From: an uncultured Desulfurobacterium sp.
Lineage (GTDB): Bacteria; Aquificota; Aquificia; Desulfurobacteriales; Desulfurobacteriaceae
DNA length: 14,753 nt
Assembly: GCA_913055135.1 (NCBI GenBank)
Contig: CAJXJV010000011.1
Coordinates: 1 to 14,753 of the forward strand
Direction of reading: 5' to 3'
In this document: piece after piece, positions 1 through 9,665 of the stretch
How positions within the stretch are numbered: position 1 is the stretch's first letter
Layout: each line of letters begins with the position of its first letter
Made by a program: the position numbers and the translations under genes
Notes under the pieces: generated by a model
What the model was told of the DNA's origin: nothing
The model's input: only the letters and a program-made list of their open reading frames with translations
Databases searched by the model: none

Positions 1-624
<624 letters not shown>

Positions 625-625
625 G

Positions 626-3007
626 ATGAAGATAACTTACAACTGGCTTAAAGAATTTATTGATATAGATGATCTCTCGCCACAGGAAGTGGCAGATATT
701 CTTACTGACATTGGAATTGAGGTTGATTCCGTCAGGTATGCTGCTGAAAACCTTGAGAAGGTTGTTACGGGAAAGATTGTTGAAATAACAAAGCATCCTA
801 ATGCAGACAAGCTTAAAATCTGTCAGGTTGATGTTGGAGATACTGTTTTACAGATAGTTACAGGGGCTGATAATGTTTTTGAAGGAGCTGTTGTCCCTGT
901 TGCTCTCCACGGTTCAAAACTGCCGATTGGAATAAAGATAAAGAAAAGCAAACTCAGGGGCGTTGTTTCAAATGGAATGCTCTGTTCTGAAGAGGAGCTG
1001 GGACTGACAGATTCCTCTTCAGGGATAATGATTCTTCCTGATAATGTTGAGATTGGGAAAGACATTAAGGAGGTTCTCGGACTTGACGATTGGATAATAG
1101 AGTACGAGATAACAACAAACAGACCTGACGCCCTCTCTGTCCTTGGAATTGCAAGAGAACTAAAGGCTGTTCTCAACAGACCTATCAAGCTTCCACAAGA
1201 CGATTTTGAGGAAGGAGATTTTGAGGCTAAGGATGAGGCTGCCCTTTCCGTTCTTGATGGTGGAGCCTGTCCGAGGTACGATGGATTCATCGTCAAAGGA
1301 ATCAAGAACAGGTATTCCCCGCTTTCCATACAGATAAGGCTTTACCTTGTTGGCTTGAGACCAATAAACGCGGTTGTTGATGTTACCAACTATGTGATGT
1401 ACGAACTTGGACAGCCTCTTCATGCCTTTGACCTTGAAAAGCTTACCGAAAAGGAAGTTGTTGTAAGGAGAGCTAATGATAGTGAGACCATAGTAACGCT
1501 TGATGGAGTTGAAAGGAAGCTTACAAAAGATGACCTTGTAATAGCGGATGCTGAAAAGCCTGTTGCAATTGCTGGAGTGATGGGTGGAGAGGAGAGCGGT
1601 ACTTCTCTATCCACTGAAAATATCTTTCTTGAATCTGCCCACTTTGATCCTATGACTATAAGGAAAACCTCTAAAAGGCTTGGTCTTTCAACTGATGCTT
1701 CCTACAGATTTGAAAGGGGAGCAGATATTGAAAGCACAGATTTTGCAGCAAAGAGAGCTCTTCATCTGATTCAGAAGTTCTGTGGTGGGAAGGTTGCTAA
1801 AGGTAAGCTCTCTTTCTATCCAAAGCCTTATACTCCAAAAGTGATTGTCTATAACCCTGCAAGAGCTACCAGGATACTTGGAGTTGACATACCCCCAAGG
1901 AAATCCTTTGAAATCCTAAGCAATTTAGGATTTACTGTTAAAAAGGAACAGGACTATATCGTTGTTAAGGTTCCTTCATGGAGAAAGTACGATGTAACAA
2001 GGGAAATAGACCTGATTGAAGAGGTTGTCAGAATTTATGGAATGAAGAACGTTGTCAGCACTTATCCTTTAATGCATTCAGAGATTGAGAGGAACTTTGA
2101 CTACGATAGGTTGAACGAAGTCAGGGAGTTTCTGACTTCCCTTGGCTTGAATGAAGCTATCAACTACAGCTTTATAGGTGAAAAGCTTTATGGGTACTTT
2201 GGACTTTCGATTGAGAATCTCATCAAGATAGCAAACCCACTTTCTGAAGAGTGGGTCTATATGAGGGATAAGGTATTCCCAAGTCTTGTTCAGAATGCTG
2301 TTTTGAACATTAACAGGAATGAGAAGGATGTTCTTCTCTTTGAAGTTGCAAAGGTTTTTGAAAGTAGAGGAGAGAAGTTACCTGAAGAGCCTCTACACCT
2401 TGGAATTCTTCTGACAGGCAGGGTTTCAGAGGGGCTATTTGGAGAGAGAAAAGTTGACTTTTACGATTTGAAGGGAGTTGTTGAGAGTTTGTTTGAGTTT
2501 CTGAAGATAGAAGGGGAATTTAAGGCTGTTAGTGACATAAGTTACCTGCATCCAGGGCAGAGTGCAAAGGTTGTTGTGAAGGAAGAGGAAGTCGGATTTA
2601 TAAGGAAGCTTCATCCTGATATCTTAGAAAAGCTTGACGTAAAACAGGACATATTTGTCGGAGAGCTCAACATAGGTAAGCTTTTAGAGTTTTCTAAGGA
2701 TGAGAAGATTGCATTTAAGCAGATTCCAAAGTTTCCACCTGTTACAAGGGATATTGCGGTTTTAGTTAGTGTAGATACTCCTGTTGGAGAGTTAGAAAAG
2801 ATAATAAGAGGTTCTGCAAAATACCTTGAGAAGCTAAAACTCTTTGACGTTTACATGGGCAAAGGAATTCCTGAAGGGAAGAAGAGTGTTGCGTTTTCTC
2901 TTGTTTTCAGATCTCCCGAGAAGACCTTGTCAGATGAAGAAATAAATAAGATATTGAATGGTATAATAAAAGCGCTTGAAAAATCTGGAGCCACATTGAG
3001 GGCATAA
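626..3007 (+). CDS. pheT: Phenylalanyl-tRNA synthetase beta subunit
   Basis: This is the structural and editing partner of PheS in cytoplasmic PheRS. At 793 residues it is full length for the bacterial family. Domains in order: an N-terminal EMAP/OB-fold tRNA-binding domain (about 40-150, with HPNADKL and SNGMLCSEEELGL); the B3/4 editing domain (about 213-385, with RPINAVVDVTNYVMYELGQP); the B5 domain (about 405-472, ending in the acidic metal-binding stretch REIDLIEEVVRIYG); a catalytically inactive class II-like core (about 490-690); and a C-terminal FDX-ACB anticodon-binding domain (about 702-793, starting FPPVTRDIAV and ending GATLRA). The ATG lies one base after the pheS stop, with an AGGGG stretch just inside the end of pheS as a plausible ribosome site. 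zapA follows after 10 bases. Nothing is missing. Confidence 0.98.
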   Translation: MKITYNWLKEFIDIDDLSPQEVADILTDIGIEVDSVRYAAENLEKVVTGKIVEITKHPNADKLKICQVDVGDTVLQIVTGADNVFEGAVVPVALHGSKLPIGIKIKKSKLRGVVSNGMLCSEEELGLTDSSSGIMILPDNVEIGKDIKEVLGLDDWIIEYEITTNRPDALSVLGIARELKAVLNRPIKLPQDDFEEGDFEAKDEAALSVLDGGACPRYDGFIVKGIKNRYSPLSIQIRLYLVGLRPINAVVDVTNYVMYELGQPLHAFDLEKLTEKEVVVRRANDSETIVTLDGVERKLTKDDLVIADAEKPVAIAGVMGGEESGTSLSTENIFLESAHFDPMTIRKTSKRLGLSTDASYRFERGADIESTDFAAKRALHLIQKFCGGKVAKGKLSFYPKPYTPKVIVYNPARATRILGVDIPPRKSFEILSNLGFTVKKEQDYIVVKVPSWRKYDVTREIDLIEEVVRIYGMKNVVSTYPLMHSEIERNFDYDRLNEVREFLTSLGLNEAINYSFIGEKLYGYFGLSIENLIKIANPLSEEWVYMRDKVFPSLVQNAVLNINRNEKDVLLFEVAKVFESRGEKLPEEPLHLGILLTGRVSEGLFGERKVDFYDLKGVVESLFEFLKIEGEFKAVSDISYLHPGQSAKVVVKEEEVGFIRKLHPDILEKLDVKQDIFVGELNIGKLLEFSKDEKIAFKQIPKFPPVTRDIAVLVSVDTPVGELEKIIRGSAKYLEKLKLFDVYMGKGIPEGKKSVAFSLVFRSPEKTLSDEEINKILNGIIKALEKSGATLRA

Positions 3008-3017
3008 GAGGAAGATT

Positions 3018-3311
3018 GTGAGCTTACCTGAGACTGTTGAAGTTGTAATATCGGGAAGGAAATTTAATATAAAGACGGACAAAGATCCTGAGTATGTCAA
3101 GCATCTCTCTCATAGACTTGAGACCATAGTTGAGAGGATCAGAGCAGGTAACAGCAGGGTTACTTTTGACAAAGCCCTTGTTGTTGCCTGTTTTTACATA
3201 CTTGACGAAAATGAGTCACTGAAGAAACAGATTCAGGAGCTCGGTGAAGAGATAAAACGGCTTGAAGAAGGAGCCAAGCTTTTGATAAGTACAAAGAAGA
3301 TAGCTCCTTGA
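3018..3311 (+). CDS. zapA: Cell division protein ZapA
   Basis: This is a small cytoplasmic FtsZ-associated protein that bundles FtsZ protofilaments and stabilises the Z-ring. The 97 residues match the family length. An N-terminal globular head (VEVVISGRKFNIKTDKDPEYVKHL, about 7-30) leads into an alpha-helical region and a C-terminal coiled coil (about 60-92) rich in Glu, Lys and Leu, as expected for a ZapA dimer or tetramer. The start is GTG, preceded by GAGGAAG about six bases upstream. No in-frame ATG gives a better N-terminus. Placement after pheT is a recurrent bacterial neighbourhood. In many bacteria the next locus is 6S RNA followed by the cyclo-ligase; here the cyclo-ligase follows after only 39 bases, so no 6S RNA fits. 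Assignment rests on head sequence, size and context. Confidence 0.9.
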   Translation: MSLPETVEVVISGRKFNIKTDKDPEYVKHLSHRLETIVERIRAGNSRVTFDKALVVACFYILDENESLKKQIQELGEEIKRLEEGAKLLISTKKIAP

Positions 3312-3317
3312 TCTTCC

Positions 3318-3344
3318 CTTATGCCCCTCTGTTAAGATGGGGTT
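3318..3344 (+). other. Candidate RNA hairpin overlapping the ribosome site of the cyclo-ligase gene
   Basis: In the 39-base gap after zapA the sequence CCCCTCT-GTTA-AGA-T-GGGG can fold as a 7-bp stem with one bulged T and a GTTA loop. The right-hand GGGG arm lies about eight bases before the GTG start at 3351 and is the only Shine-Dalgarno-like purine run there, so folding would mask it. No T-run follows, so it does not look like an intrinsic terminator. Pairing is seen directly; a regulatory role is inferred. Confidence 0.35.
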
Positions 3345-3350
3345 AATAGT

Positions 3351-3914
3351 GTGCTGACAAAAGAACAGATAAGAGAAGAAATAAAGAAAGAGCGTCTTCT
3401 TCTGTCACCGGAAGAAGTAAAAACAAAGAGCGAGAAGATTATAGAAAGACTTCAAGAAATTCTTCCTCCTGAAGCAGAAACCTTTATGTTTTACGCTCCT
3501 TTTAAAAAAGAGGTGGATCTTTTACCTTTTGCCGAGAAGCTTCTCTCTTCAAGAAAGCGGGTTATTTTCCCGAGAGTTTCTGGTAAGGATATTCTTCCTA
3601 TAGAGGTTTTCTCTTTGAAGGAGCTCTGTTCTGGATACTGTTCTATCTTAGAACCCCCTCTGGATTATTCAAGAGTTGTGAGAACAATTGATGTTGTCTT
3701 TGTTCCAGGAATTGCCTTTGACCTTTCCTGTTTTCGAATAGGCTACGGCGGTGGATTTTACGATCGGTTTCTTGCAAAACACGAAGTTGGCACTAAAATT
3801 GGTATTTGCTTCGATTTTCAGATTGTTGAGAAGATACCACACGATCCCTTTGATATTCCTGTGGATGTGGTGGTTTCAGAAAAAAGAGAGATAAGGAGGA
3901 GTAAATGGAGCTAA
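3351..3914 (+). CDS. 5-formyltetrahydrofolate cyclo-ligase (MTHF synthetase)
   Basis: This cytosolic enzyme converts 5-formyl-THF to 5,10-methenyl-THF using ATP, returning an inhibitory folate to the one-carbon pool. Family features are the basic N-terminal helix ([15 protein letters not shown], 4-18), VPGIAFD (118-124), the glycine-rich GYGGGFYDR (131-139) of the ATP/substrate site, and the late [15 protein letters not shown] (164-178). The 187 residues are the normal length. GTG at 3351 is the start because a TAA at 3333 blocks extension upstream; the next codon, CTG, is the only close alternative. The last 10 bases overlap the start of rny in another frame, suggesting translational coupling. 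Its position beside zapA is conserved in many bacteria, where the gene is called fau or ygfA. Confidence 0.93.
   Translation: MLTKEQIREEIKKERLLLSPEEVKTKSEKIIERLQEILPPEAETFMFYAPFKKEVDLLPFAEKLLSSRKRVIFPRVSGKDILPIEVFSLKELCSGYCSILEPPLDYSRVVRTIDVVFVPGIAFDLSCFRIGYGGGFYDRFLAKHEVGTKIGICFDFQIVEKIPHDPFDIPVDVVVSEKREIRRSKWS
3893..3900 (+). promoter_or_regulatory. Strong Shine-Dalgarno site for rny
   Basis: AAGGAGGA lies five bases before the ATG at 3905, inside the end of the cyclo-ligase gene. It fixes the rny start and gives rny a far stronger ribosome site than most genes of this run. Confidence 0.85.
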
Positions 3915-5578
3915 TACTTGTTGCAATACTGGCAATTTTTACAGGACTTGCCGTTGGTTATGTTGTTGGTATGAAGAAAAGTCATGTAGAGAGTGAAAAG
4001 ATAGAGAAAAAGATAAAAGAAGAAGCCATGGAGGAGGCAAAAAAGCTTCTTAATAAGGCAAAGGAAGAAGCTGCTGAGCTGAAGACGAAAGCTGAAAAAT
4101 TCCTGAGAGAGTCTCAGGAGAAGTTTGAAGAGATGAAGAGAGAGGCTTTCCTCAAAGCAAAAGAGGAGATTCTCAGGGAGAAAGAGAAGTTAGAAGAGGA
4201 GCTGAGAGAGAAGAGGAGAGAACTTTCTGAACTGGAGAAGAGACTCCTCAGGAGAGAGGAGTATCTGGATAAGAGAGAATCAACTCTTGACAAGAGAGAA
4301 GATAATCTTGACAGAAGAGCTGAATTCCTTGATAAGCTGGAGAAAGAGTTAGAGGAAAAGAGAGCAGAAGTTGAAAAGTTAGAGGCAGAGTTACTTGAGA
4401 AGGACATGAGAGTGACACAGTTGATAGAGGAAGAGCTTGAAAAACTTGAGGTAATTTCAGGTATGAGCCGTGAGGAGGCTCAGGAAGAGCTAATGAGGAG
4501 AATGGAAGAAGAAATCAAGAAAGATCTTGCTATTCGCTACAAGAAGCTTGAAGAGGAGTTTGAGCAGACGGTTGAGAGAAAAGCCAAGAAGATTCTTGCA
4601 ACTACAATTCAGAGGCTTGCAACAGAACAGGTTGCAGAAACGACAGTTGCTGTTGTTGACCTTCCAAACAACGAAATGAAAGGAAGGATTATTGGTAGAG
4701 AAGGAAGGAATATCAGAGCTTTTGAGCTTGCAACGGGAGTTGATCTGATCATTGATGATACTCCGGAAGCTGTAACGATTTCCTCTTTTGATCCTGTGAG
4801 AAGAGAGATTGCAAGAATTGCACTTGAAAGACTGGTTGCAGATGGAAGGATCCATCCAGCAAGGATTGAAGAGGTTGTTGAAAAGGTAAGACAGGAGATT
4901 GATCAGGAAATAATCAGCGCTGCGGAGGAAACCCTCTTTGAGCTTGGAATAGACAACGTTCATCCAGAACTCAAGAGACTCCTTGGAAAGCTCAGGTTTA
5001 GGACAAGCTACGGACAGAACGTTCTTCAGCACGTTAAAGAGGTTGCTTACCTTGCAGGAATGATGGCAGCAGAGATTGGAGCAGATGTTCAGCTTGCTAA
5101 ACGGGCAGGACTGTTCCATGACATTGGAAAGGCTGTTACTCATGAAGTTGAAGGTTCTCACGCTCTCATTGGGGCTGACATTCTCAGGAAGTACGGTGAG
5201 CCAGAAGCAGTGATAAACGCTGCTGCCGCCCACCATGGAGAGGCTGAGTTTACAACCATTGAATCTGTCCTTGCTGCGGTTGGAGATGCCTTGAGTGCTG
5301 CAAGACCGGGAGCAAGAAGGGAAAGTATTGAGGCTTACATTAAGAGAATCGAAAAGCTTGAAAGCATTGCTGAGTCTTTCCCCGGTGTTATGAAGGCATT
5401 TGCAATTCAGGCTGGTAGAGAAGTCAGGATAATGGTTGAACCGGATAGAATTACAGATGAAGAGGCAGCATTCCTTGCCCATCAGATATCCAAGAAAATC
5501 GAGGAAGAGGTTCAGTATCCCGGTCAGATAAAGATTACTGTGATAAGGGAAACGAGAGCTGTGGATTATGCGAAGTAG
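3905..5578 (+). CDS. rny: Ribonuclease Y (membrane-anchored endoribonuclease)
   Basis: RNase Y starts decay of many mRNAs by endonucleolytic cleavage and is tethered to the inner face of the cytoplasmic membrane. The 557-residue protein has the full family layout. One N-terminal membrane helix (about 2-22) has a GxxVGY-rich end. A long charged coiled coil follows (about 28-220), including repeated LDKRE-type units. The KH RNA-binding domain has the GxxG loop GREG at 264-267. The HD phosphohydrolase domain has metal ligands H376, the HD pair H405-D406 (GLFHDIGKA), H443-H444 (AHHGE) and D461. All catalytic positions are present. The ATG overlaps the end of the cyclo-ligase gene and has an excellent ribosome site. 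The glutamate/lysine coding makes this strand strongly purine-rich, which opens a long meaningless frame on the opposite strand. Confidence 0.98.
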   Translation: MELILVAILAIFTGLAVGYVVGMKKSHVESEKIEKKIKEEAMEEAKKLLNKAKEEAAELKTKAEKFLRESQEKFEEMKREAFLKAKEEILREKEKLEEELREKRRELSELEKRLLRREEYLDKRESTLDKREDNLDRRAEFLDKLEKELEEKRAEVEKLEAELLEKDMRVTQLIEEELEKLEVISGMSREEAQEELMRRMEEEIKKDLAIRYKKLEEEFEQTVERKAKKILATTIQRLATEQVAETTVAVVDLPNNEMKGRIIGREGRNIRAFELATGVDLIIDDTPEAVTISSFDPVRREIARIALERLVADGRIHPARIEEVVEKVRQEIDQEIISAAEETLFELGIDNVHPELKRLLGKLRFRTSYGQNVLQHVKEVAYLAGMMAAEIGADVQLAKRAGLFHDIGKAVTHEVEGSHALIGADILRKYGEPEAVINAAAAHHGEAEFTTIESVLAAVGDALSAARPGARRESIEAYIKRIEKLESIAESFPGVMKAFAIQAGREVRIMVEPDRITDEEAAFLAHQISKKIEEEVQYPGQIKITVIRETRAVDYAK

Positions 5579-5606
5579 GAAATAGTTTGAGGCAGGATAT
5601 AGAGCA

Positions 5607-7520
5607 ATGTCAAACGGTAAAAAGTTTCTTGTTATAGGAACAGCGGGGCATATAGACCATGGGAAAACGACTCTTATAAAGGCGTTAACTGGAATAGATA
5701 CTGACCGCTGGGAGGAAGAGAAAAAGAGAGGCATGACCATAGACCTCGGATTTGCAAATCTTCAGCTTCCCGGCGGGGTTCTGGCTGGTATTGTTGATGT
5801 TCCTGGTCATGAAAAGTTTATAAAGAACATGCTTGCTGGAGCTCATGGCATAGACCTTGTTCTCTTTGTTATTGCGGCAGATGAAGGGATTATGCCTCAG
5901 ACGAAAGAGCACCTGACAGTTTGTCAGATGCTGGGAACGAAAAGGGGAATAGTTGTCCTTACTAAAAAAGATCTGGTTGATGAGGAGTGGCTGGAGCTTG
6001 TAAAAGAAGAAACCAAAGAGTTTCTAAAGGGGACTTTCTTAGAGAATTCTCCAATTATTCCTGTTTCTGCAAAGAGTGGAGAGGGTATAGAAGAGCTGGT
6101 TGCTGAGATTGATAGGCTTTCTTGGGAGATAGAGCCCAAAAGTTTAAAAGGCATTTTAAGGTTGCCTGTTGATAGATCTTTCACGATCAAAGGCTTTGGA
6201 ACTGTCATAACGGGAACACTTCTCAGTGGAAAGACCTGCGTTGGTAACACAGTTGAGATTCTTCCCGTCGGTAAGGTGGTAAAGATCAGGAGTATTCAGG
6301 TTCACGGTAAAAGCGTTGATGAGGCTTTTGCAGGACAGAGGACGGCACTTAACCTTTCAGATGTTTCAAAAGAGGAGGTTAAAAGGGGAGATCTTGTAGC
6401 AACTCCTAATTATTTAAAACCATCGGATAAAGTTGATGTTGAACTAACTCTTTCTAAGGATGCTGATTTGATAGTTCAATCGGGACATAAAGTTCATTTT
6501 CACCATCTAACCAAAGAGGTTGAGGGAGAAGTATATCTCATTGATAGAGATGAGCTCCTACCCGGTGAAAGATGCTTTGCTCAGATAAGATTGAAGGAGG
6601 AAGTCGTACCTGTATTTGAAGACAGGTTTGTTATTCGAAATTACTCGCCGGCAAGGGTTATAGGAGGAGGTAAGATTTTAAATCCTCTTCCTGAAAGAAA
6701 GTTCAGGAGAAGATTTAGAGATCTGTGGCTTGAGGATCTGAAGATTCTTTCTGAAATTGATAAAAAAGCTATCTTTGTCCACTATGTTGAAAAGTTTCCG
6801 GGCAAGTTCTCAGAAAAAGACTTTGTTCAGTTGATTAATCTTTCACCTGAAGAGGTCAGGCAGTTGGTTGAAGAGATGATACAGGAAGGAAAGATTCTTT
6901 CTTTTAGCGGAAGACTTTATCCATCGGGATATGTGGAGGAGCTCAAAGAGAAAGTTCTATCAACTGTTGAAAACTACCATAAAGAGTATCCAATTTCTGA
7001 AGGAATAAACAAGGAATCTCTGAGAACAAGGTTGAATGTTATCCCGGAGCTTTTGGCACAGGTTCTAAAAGAATTGATCGAGTCGGAAAGGCTTGTAGAG
7101 TCTGGTGGAGTTGTAAAGATTTCTGGATTTATTCCAGAAGCGGAAGGAACCCGATTTGAAGAATTGGTTAGGAAGGTAGAGGAGTTAATTACTTCTTCGG
7201 GATTTACTCCACCAGAAATTAGGGAGTTTTCCTCTCTCCTTTCAGTTCCTGAGGAGGATGTAAACATAGTTGTTAATTACCTTATGAACAGAAAAGGTTA
7301 CGAAAAGGTGGGAAACTTTATCTACCATCCAGACACTATAAAAAGAATTAGGGAGATTCTAAAGGAGCATTTTGATAAGAAAGAGACTTTAACAGTTGGA
7401 GAGTTTAAAGATTACCTGGGGATTTCGAGGAAGTTTGCCATTCCACTCTTAGAGTACTTTGACAGCACAGGAGAGCTTGTCAGAAAGGGTAACGAGAGGA
7501 TTAAGGGGAATTTAAAATAG
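5607..7520 (+). CDS. selB: Selenocysteine-specific elongation factor SelB
   Basis: SelB is the specialised GTPase that carries Sec-tRNA(Sec) to the ribosome and binds the SECIS hairpin of selenoprotein mRNAs, recoding UGA. The 637 residues include an EF-Tu-like G domain with the P-loop GTAGHIDHGKT (11-21), the SelB-typical WEEEKKRGMTIDLGFA (35-50, switch I T44), DVPGHE (64-69) and TKKD (119-122, a family variant of NKxD). Beta-barrel domains 2 and 3 follow (about 180-345), with GTVITGTLLSG at the start of domain 2. The C-terminal part (about 380-637) is the winged-helix region used for SECIS recognition. Full length excludes a simple EF-Tu paralogue. It follows rny by 28 bases with only a weak AGGA ribosome site. 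No selA, selD, tRNA-Sec or selenoprotein gene is in the window, so the pathway must be completed elsewhere. Confidence 0.95.
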   Translation: MSNGKKFLVIGTAGHIDHGKTTLIKALTGIDTDRWEEEKKRGMTIDLGFANLQLPGGVLAGIVDVPGHEKFIKNMLAGAHGIDLVLFVIAADEGIMPQTKEHLTVCQMLGTKRGIVVLTKKDLVDEEWLELVKEETKEFLKGTFLENSPIIPVSAKSGEGIEELVAEIDRLSWEIEPKSLKGILRLPVDRSFTIKGFGTVITGTLLSGKTCVGNTVEILPVGKVVKIRSIQVHGKSVDEAFAGQRTALNLSDVSKEEVKRGDLVATPNYLKPSDKVDVELTLSKDADLIVQSGHKVHFHHLTKEVEGEVYLIDRDELLPGERCFAQIRLKEEVVPVFEDRFVIRNYSPARVIGGGKILNPLPERKFRRRFRDLWLEDLKILSEIDKKAIFVHYVEKFPGKFSEKDFVQLINLSPEEVRQLVEEMIQEGKILSFSGRLYPSGYVEELKEKVLSTVENYHKEYPISEGINKESLRTRLNVIPELLAQVLKELIESERLVESGGVVKISGFIPEAEGTRFEELVRKVEELITSSGFTPPEIREFSSLLSVPEEDVNIVVNYLMNRKGYEKVGNFIYHPDTIKRIREILKEHFDKKETLTVGEFKDYLGISRKFAIPLLEYFDSTGELVRKGNERIKGNLK

Positions 7521-8399
7521 ATGGGAGATATTCTTTTAAATGTTATCCTGCCGCTTTATCTACTTATACTCTCTGGTTTCTTTGTCGGTAAGTTAAAACC
7601 AGAGCTCAAAACAGACACAATTTCGTTTGTTGTTCTCTATCTCTTTGCTCCTGCTCTTATCTTCTCTTCATTTCGAAAGGTCAATGTTTCACTGGAGGAC
7701 TTTTCCTGCATATCATTTACCGCACTTGGAGTTTTTGTTGGTGTTTTTCTGCTCTCTCTTCTTGTAGAGATATTTGTTTTGAAGGAAAAGAATGAGGCTT
7801 TTGAGATCTCTTCTACTGTAATGAATGCCGGTTACCTTGGTATTCCTCTGATTTACCTCATGTTTGGAGATGAAGGAATTCCTTTTGCCGTAACCTACAT
7901 GGTTGTTATGGCGGTTCTCCACTTTACTCTGGGGATAGTTGTTCTTCAGCGGGAGAATTTAAAAGAAGGACTGTTATCAGTTCTGAAAATTCCTCTCATC
8001 TATGCGGTTGTTTTTGCTTTCTTTACAAAAGGGATTTCAATTCCAGAAGGAATTGAGAAGATTCTCAAGCTCACTGGAGATACTACTCTTCCCCTCATGT
8101 TGGTTTCAATAGGAATAAGCCTTTCAAGAATAAAACCCTCTGAGATTGAGCTCAGTATCCTGGGAACTGTTGTCAGGTTTACCGGAGGAACACTCACTGC
8201 TTTTCTCTTTGCCTCAATTCTCAACTGTCCACCTCTTTTGAAAAAGATATTGGTAGTTCAATCTTCTCTACCTTCAGCCATCCTTAATTATGTTCTTTGC
8301 GAGAGATTTAACCGCTCTCCAGAGATAGCAGCGTCAATTATCTTTGTTTCAACACTCCTCTTTCCAGTTTATCTTCTAATTCTGAAGATCTTCATTTGA
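7521..8399 (+). CDS. AEC-family (auxin efflux carrier-like) membrane transporter
   Basis: This is a predicted inner-membrane permease of the Mem_trans/AEC family, whose members move small organic anions such as malate or auxin. The substrate here cannot be read from sequence. The 292 residues form about ten hydrophobic segments in two halves. The first half carries the N-x-G-x-x-G-I-P family signature NAGYLGIPL (102-110). The second half has [11 protein letters not shown] (191-201) and [17 protein letters not shown] (247-263), the usual helix-break positions of each repeat. The ATG follows the selB TAG with no bases between. The nearest Shine-Dalgarno-like run (AAGGGG, 7503-7508) is 12 bases away, so translation may depend on ribosomes finishing selB. 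No intrinsic terminator is evident after its stop. Family is confident, function open. Confidence 0.88.
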   Translation: MGDILLNVILPLYLLILSGFFVGKLKPELKTDTISFVVLYLFAPALIFSSFRKVNVSLEDFSCISFTALGVFVGVFLLSLLVEIFVLKEKNEAFEISSTVMNAGYLGIPLIYLMFGDEGIPFAVTYMVVMAVLHFTLGIVVLQRENLKEGLLSVLKIPLIYAVVFAFFTKGISIPEGIEKILKLTGDTTLPLMLVSIGISLSRIKPSEIELSILGTVVRFTGGTLTAFLFASILNCPPLLKKILVVQSSLPSAILNYVLCERFNRSPEIAASIIFVSTLLFPVYLLILKIFI

Positions 8400-8445
8400 T
8401 TTTCTGTTTCCCCTTTTATTTAAAACACGAAAAAAAATCCAGTAC

Positions 8446-8454
8446 TGGTATAAT
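8446..8454 (+). promoter_or_regulatory. Extended -10 promoter of purT
   Basis: TGGTATAAT is a perfect extended -10 element (TGn plus TATAAT at 8449-8454). No good -35 stands at the right distance, as is usual for extended -10 promoters. It would start transcription near 8461 and leave a leader of about 22 bases, too short for a riboswitch. The -10 overlaps the right edge of the 10-bp palindrome CCAGTACTGG (8439-8448). Confidence 0.75.
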
Positions 8455-8472
8455 TAGGCTGAATTTTCAACA

Positions 8473-8478
8473 AGGAGG
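8473..8478 (+). promoter_or_regulatory. Shine-Dalgarno site that sets the purT start
   Basis: The purine run AAGGAGGGA around this site sits just upstream of ATG 8483 and supports that start. The frame is open further left (from 8396), but that extension would cover the promoter and carries no family sequence. Confidence 0.85.
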
Positions 8479-8482
8479 GATC

Positions 8483-9661
8483 ATGAAGATTGGAACTCCG
8501 CTTGCCCGCAATGCTACTAAGATACTTCTCCTTGGAAGTGGAGAACTTGGAAAGGAATTTGCTATTGAGGCTTTGAGACTTGGAATAGAGGTTGTTGCTG
8601 TTGATAGCTATCAGTTTGCTCCTGCTCAGCAGGTTGCTCAAAGATATTACGTTATCGATATGAAGGATGGTAAGCAGATAAAGAACATTGATTACAGGGA
8701 AAGACCAGATTTCATTGTTCCAGAGATAGAAGCAATAGATACAGATGTTCTTGTGGAGTTAGAAGAGGAGGGATTCAACATTGTTCCTTCTGCTAAAGCT
8801 GTGAAGTACACTATGGACAGAATTGGAATCAGAAGACTTGCAGCTGAAGAGCTCGGTTTAAGAACTTCAGCTTACCGTTTTGCTTCGGATATTGAAACCT
8901 ACAGAAGAGCTGTAAAGGAAATTGGTCTTCCTGTTGTTGTAAAACCTGTTATGAGTTCATCTGGAAAAGGACAGAGCATAGTTAGAAGTGAGGAAGAGAT
9001 AGATAGGGCTTTCTACTTTGCTCAGGAGAATGCAAGAGGTAAAGGAAACGCTGTTATTATTGAAGAGTTTATAGATTTTGATTTTGAGATTACACTCCTT
9101 ACCGTCAGGACAAAGAATCAGGGAACTCTTTTCTGCGAGCCAATTGGACACATTCAGGTTGAAGGGGATTATCACGAGAGCTGGCAGCCTCAGCCAATGA
9201 CAGAAGTTGCTCTTCAAAGGGCAAAAGAGATGGCTAAGGCTGTTACAGATGCTCTTGGAGGGTATGGAATCTTCGGATGTGAGTTCTTTGTGAAGGGAGA
9301 TGAGGTCTGGTTCAGCGAGGTATCACCACGTCCCCACGATACCGGAATGGTAACAATGATAAGTCAGAATATGAGTGAGTTTGAAATTCACTTGAGAGCA
9401 ATCCTTGGACTTCCGATGGAAATCAAGCTCCTATCACCTGGAGCATCTTACTGCTTCCATGCTAAGGATTATGGTGTTGCTCCTCTTTACGATGGACTTG
9501 TTGAAGCACTTTCCATCCCTGATACTAAGGTAAGAATCTTTGGAAAACCTACAACAAGGCCAAAGAGGAGAATGGGAGTAGCTTTAGCTGTTGCTGATAC
9601 TATTGAAGATGCAAGGAGAAGAGCAAAAGAAGCGGCAATGAAGATGAAGGTTATTGAGTGA
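8483..9661 (+). CDS. purT: Formate-dependent phosphoribosylglycinamide formyltransferase (GAR transformylase 2)
   Basis: PurT formylates GAR to FGAR in purine synthesis using free formate and ATP instead of 10-formyl-THF. With ATG 8483 the protein is 392 residues, the same length as E. coli PurT, and begins [22 protein letters not shown]. It is an ATP-grasp enzyme: an N-terminal nucleotide-fold domain with GSGELG (18-23), the central ATP-grasp domain with [14 protein letters not shown] (151-164), the metal/ATP site E267 and E279 in [13 protein letters not shown] (278-290), and a C-terminal domain ending [11 protein letters not shown]. All key motifs are intact. It is a single-gene unit with its own promoter and terminator. 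It does not look co-regulated with the upstream genes, although formate use fits an anaerobic or chemolithotrophic life (inference). Confidence 0.97.
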   Translation: MKIGTPLARNATKILLLGSGELGKEFAIEALRLGIEVVAVDSYQFAPAQQVAQRYYVIDMKDGKQIKNIDYRERPDFIVPEIEAIDTDVLVELEEEGFNIVPSAKAVKYTMDRIGIRRLAAEELGLRTSAYRFASDIETYRRAVKEIGLPVVVKPVMSSSGKGQSIVRSEEEIDRAFYFAQENARGKGNAVIIEEFIDFDFEITLLTVRTKNQGTLFCEPIGHIQVEGDYHESWQPQPMTEVALQRAKEMAKAVTDALGGYGIFGCEFFVKGDEVWFSEVSPRPHDTGMVTMISQNMSEFEIHLRAILGLPMEIKLLSPGASYCFHAKDYGVAPLYDGLVEALSIPDTKVRIFGKPTTRPKRRMGVALAVADTIEDARRRAKEAAMKMKVIE

Positions 9662-9665
9662 TTCG

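Noticed and set aside
823..1614. Several - strand open frames opposite pheT
   Set aside because: Low-complexity serine-rich products on the complement of a well-conserved gene; shadows only.
3312..3350. 6S RNA gene between zapA and the cyclo-ligase
   Set aside because: The gap is far too short for the RNA and contains only a small hairpin.
3337..3357. Six-codon mini-ORF (ATG GGG TTA ...) overlapping the cyclo-ligase start
   Set aside because: It lacks its own ribosome site and any sign of leader-peptide design; such short frames arise by chance.
5579..5606. SECIS element or tRNA-Sec near selB
   Set aside because: The 28-base gap cannot hold a tRNA, and no gene here has an in-frame UGA followed by a recoding hairpin.
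4490..5740. 416-codon open frame on the - strand opposite rny and the start of selB
   Set aside because: It is antisense to strongly coding RNase Y with all motifs in place. Its Ser/Asn/Phe/Leu-rich product without any domain is typical of the complement of purine-rich genes.
8396..8482. Longer purT beginning at 8396
   Set aside because: The extra residues have no family match and cover the extended -10 promoter. ATG 8483 has an ideal ribosome site and gives the exact family length.
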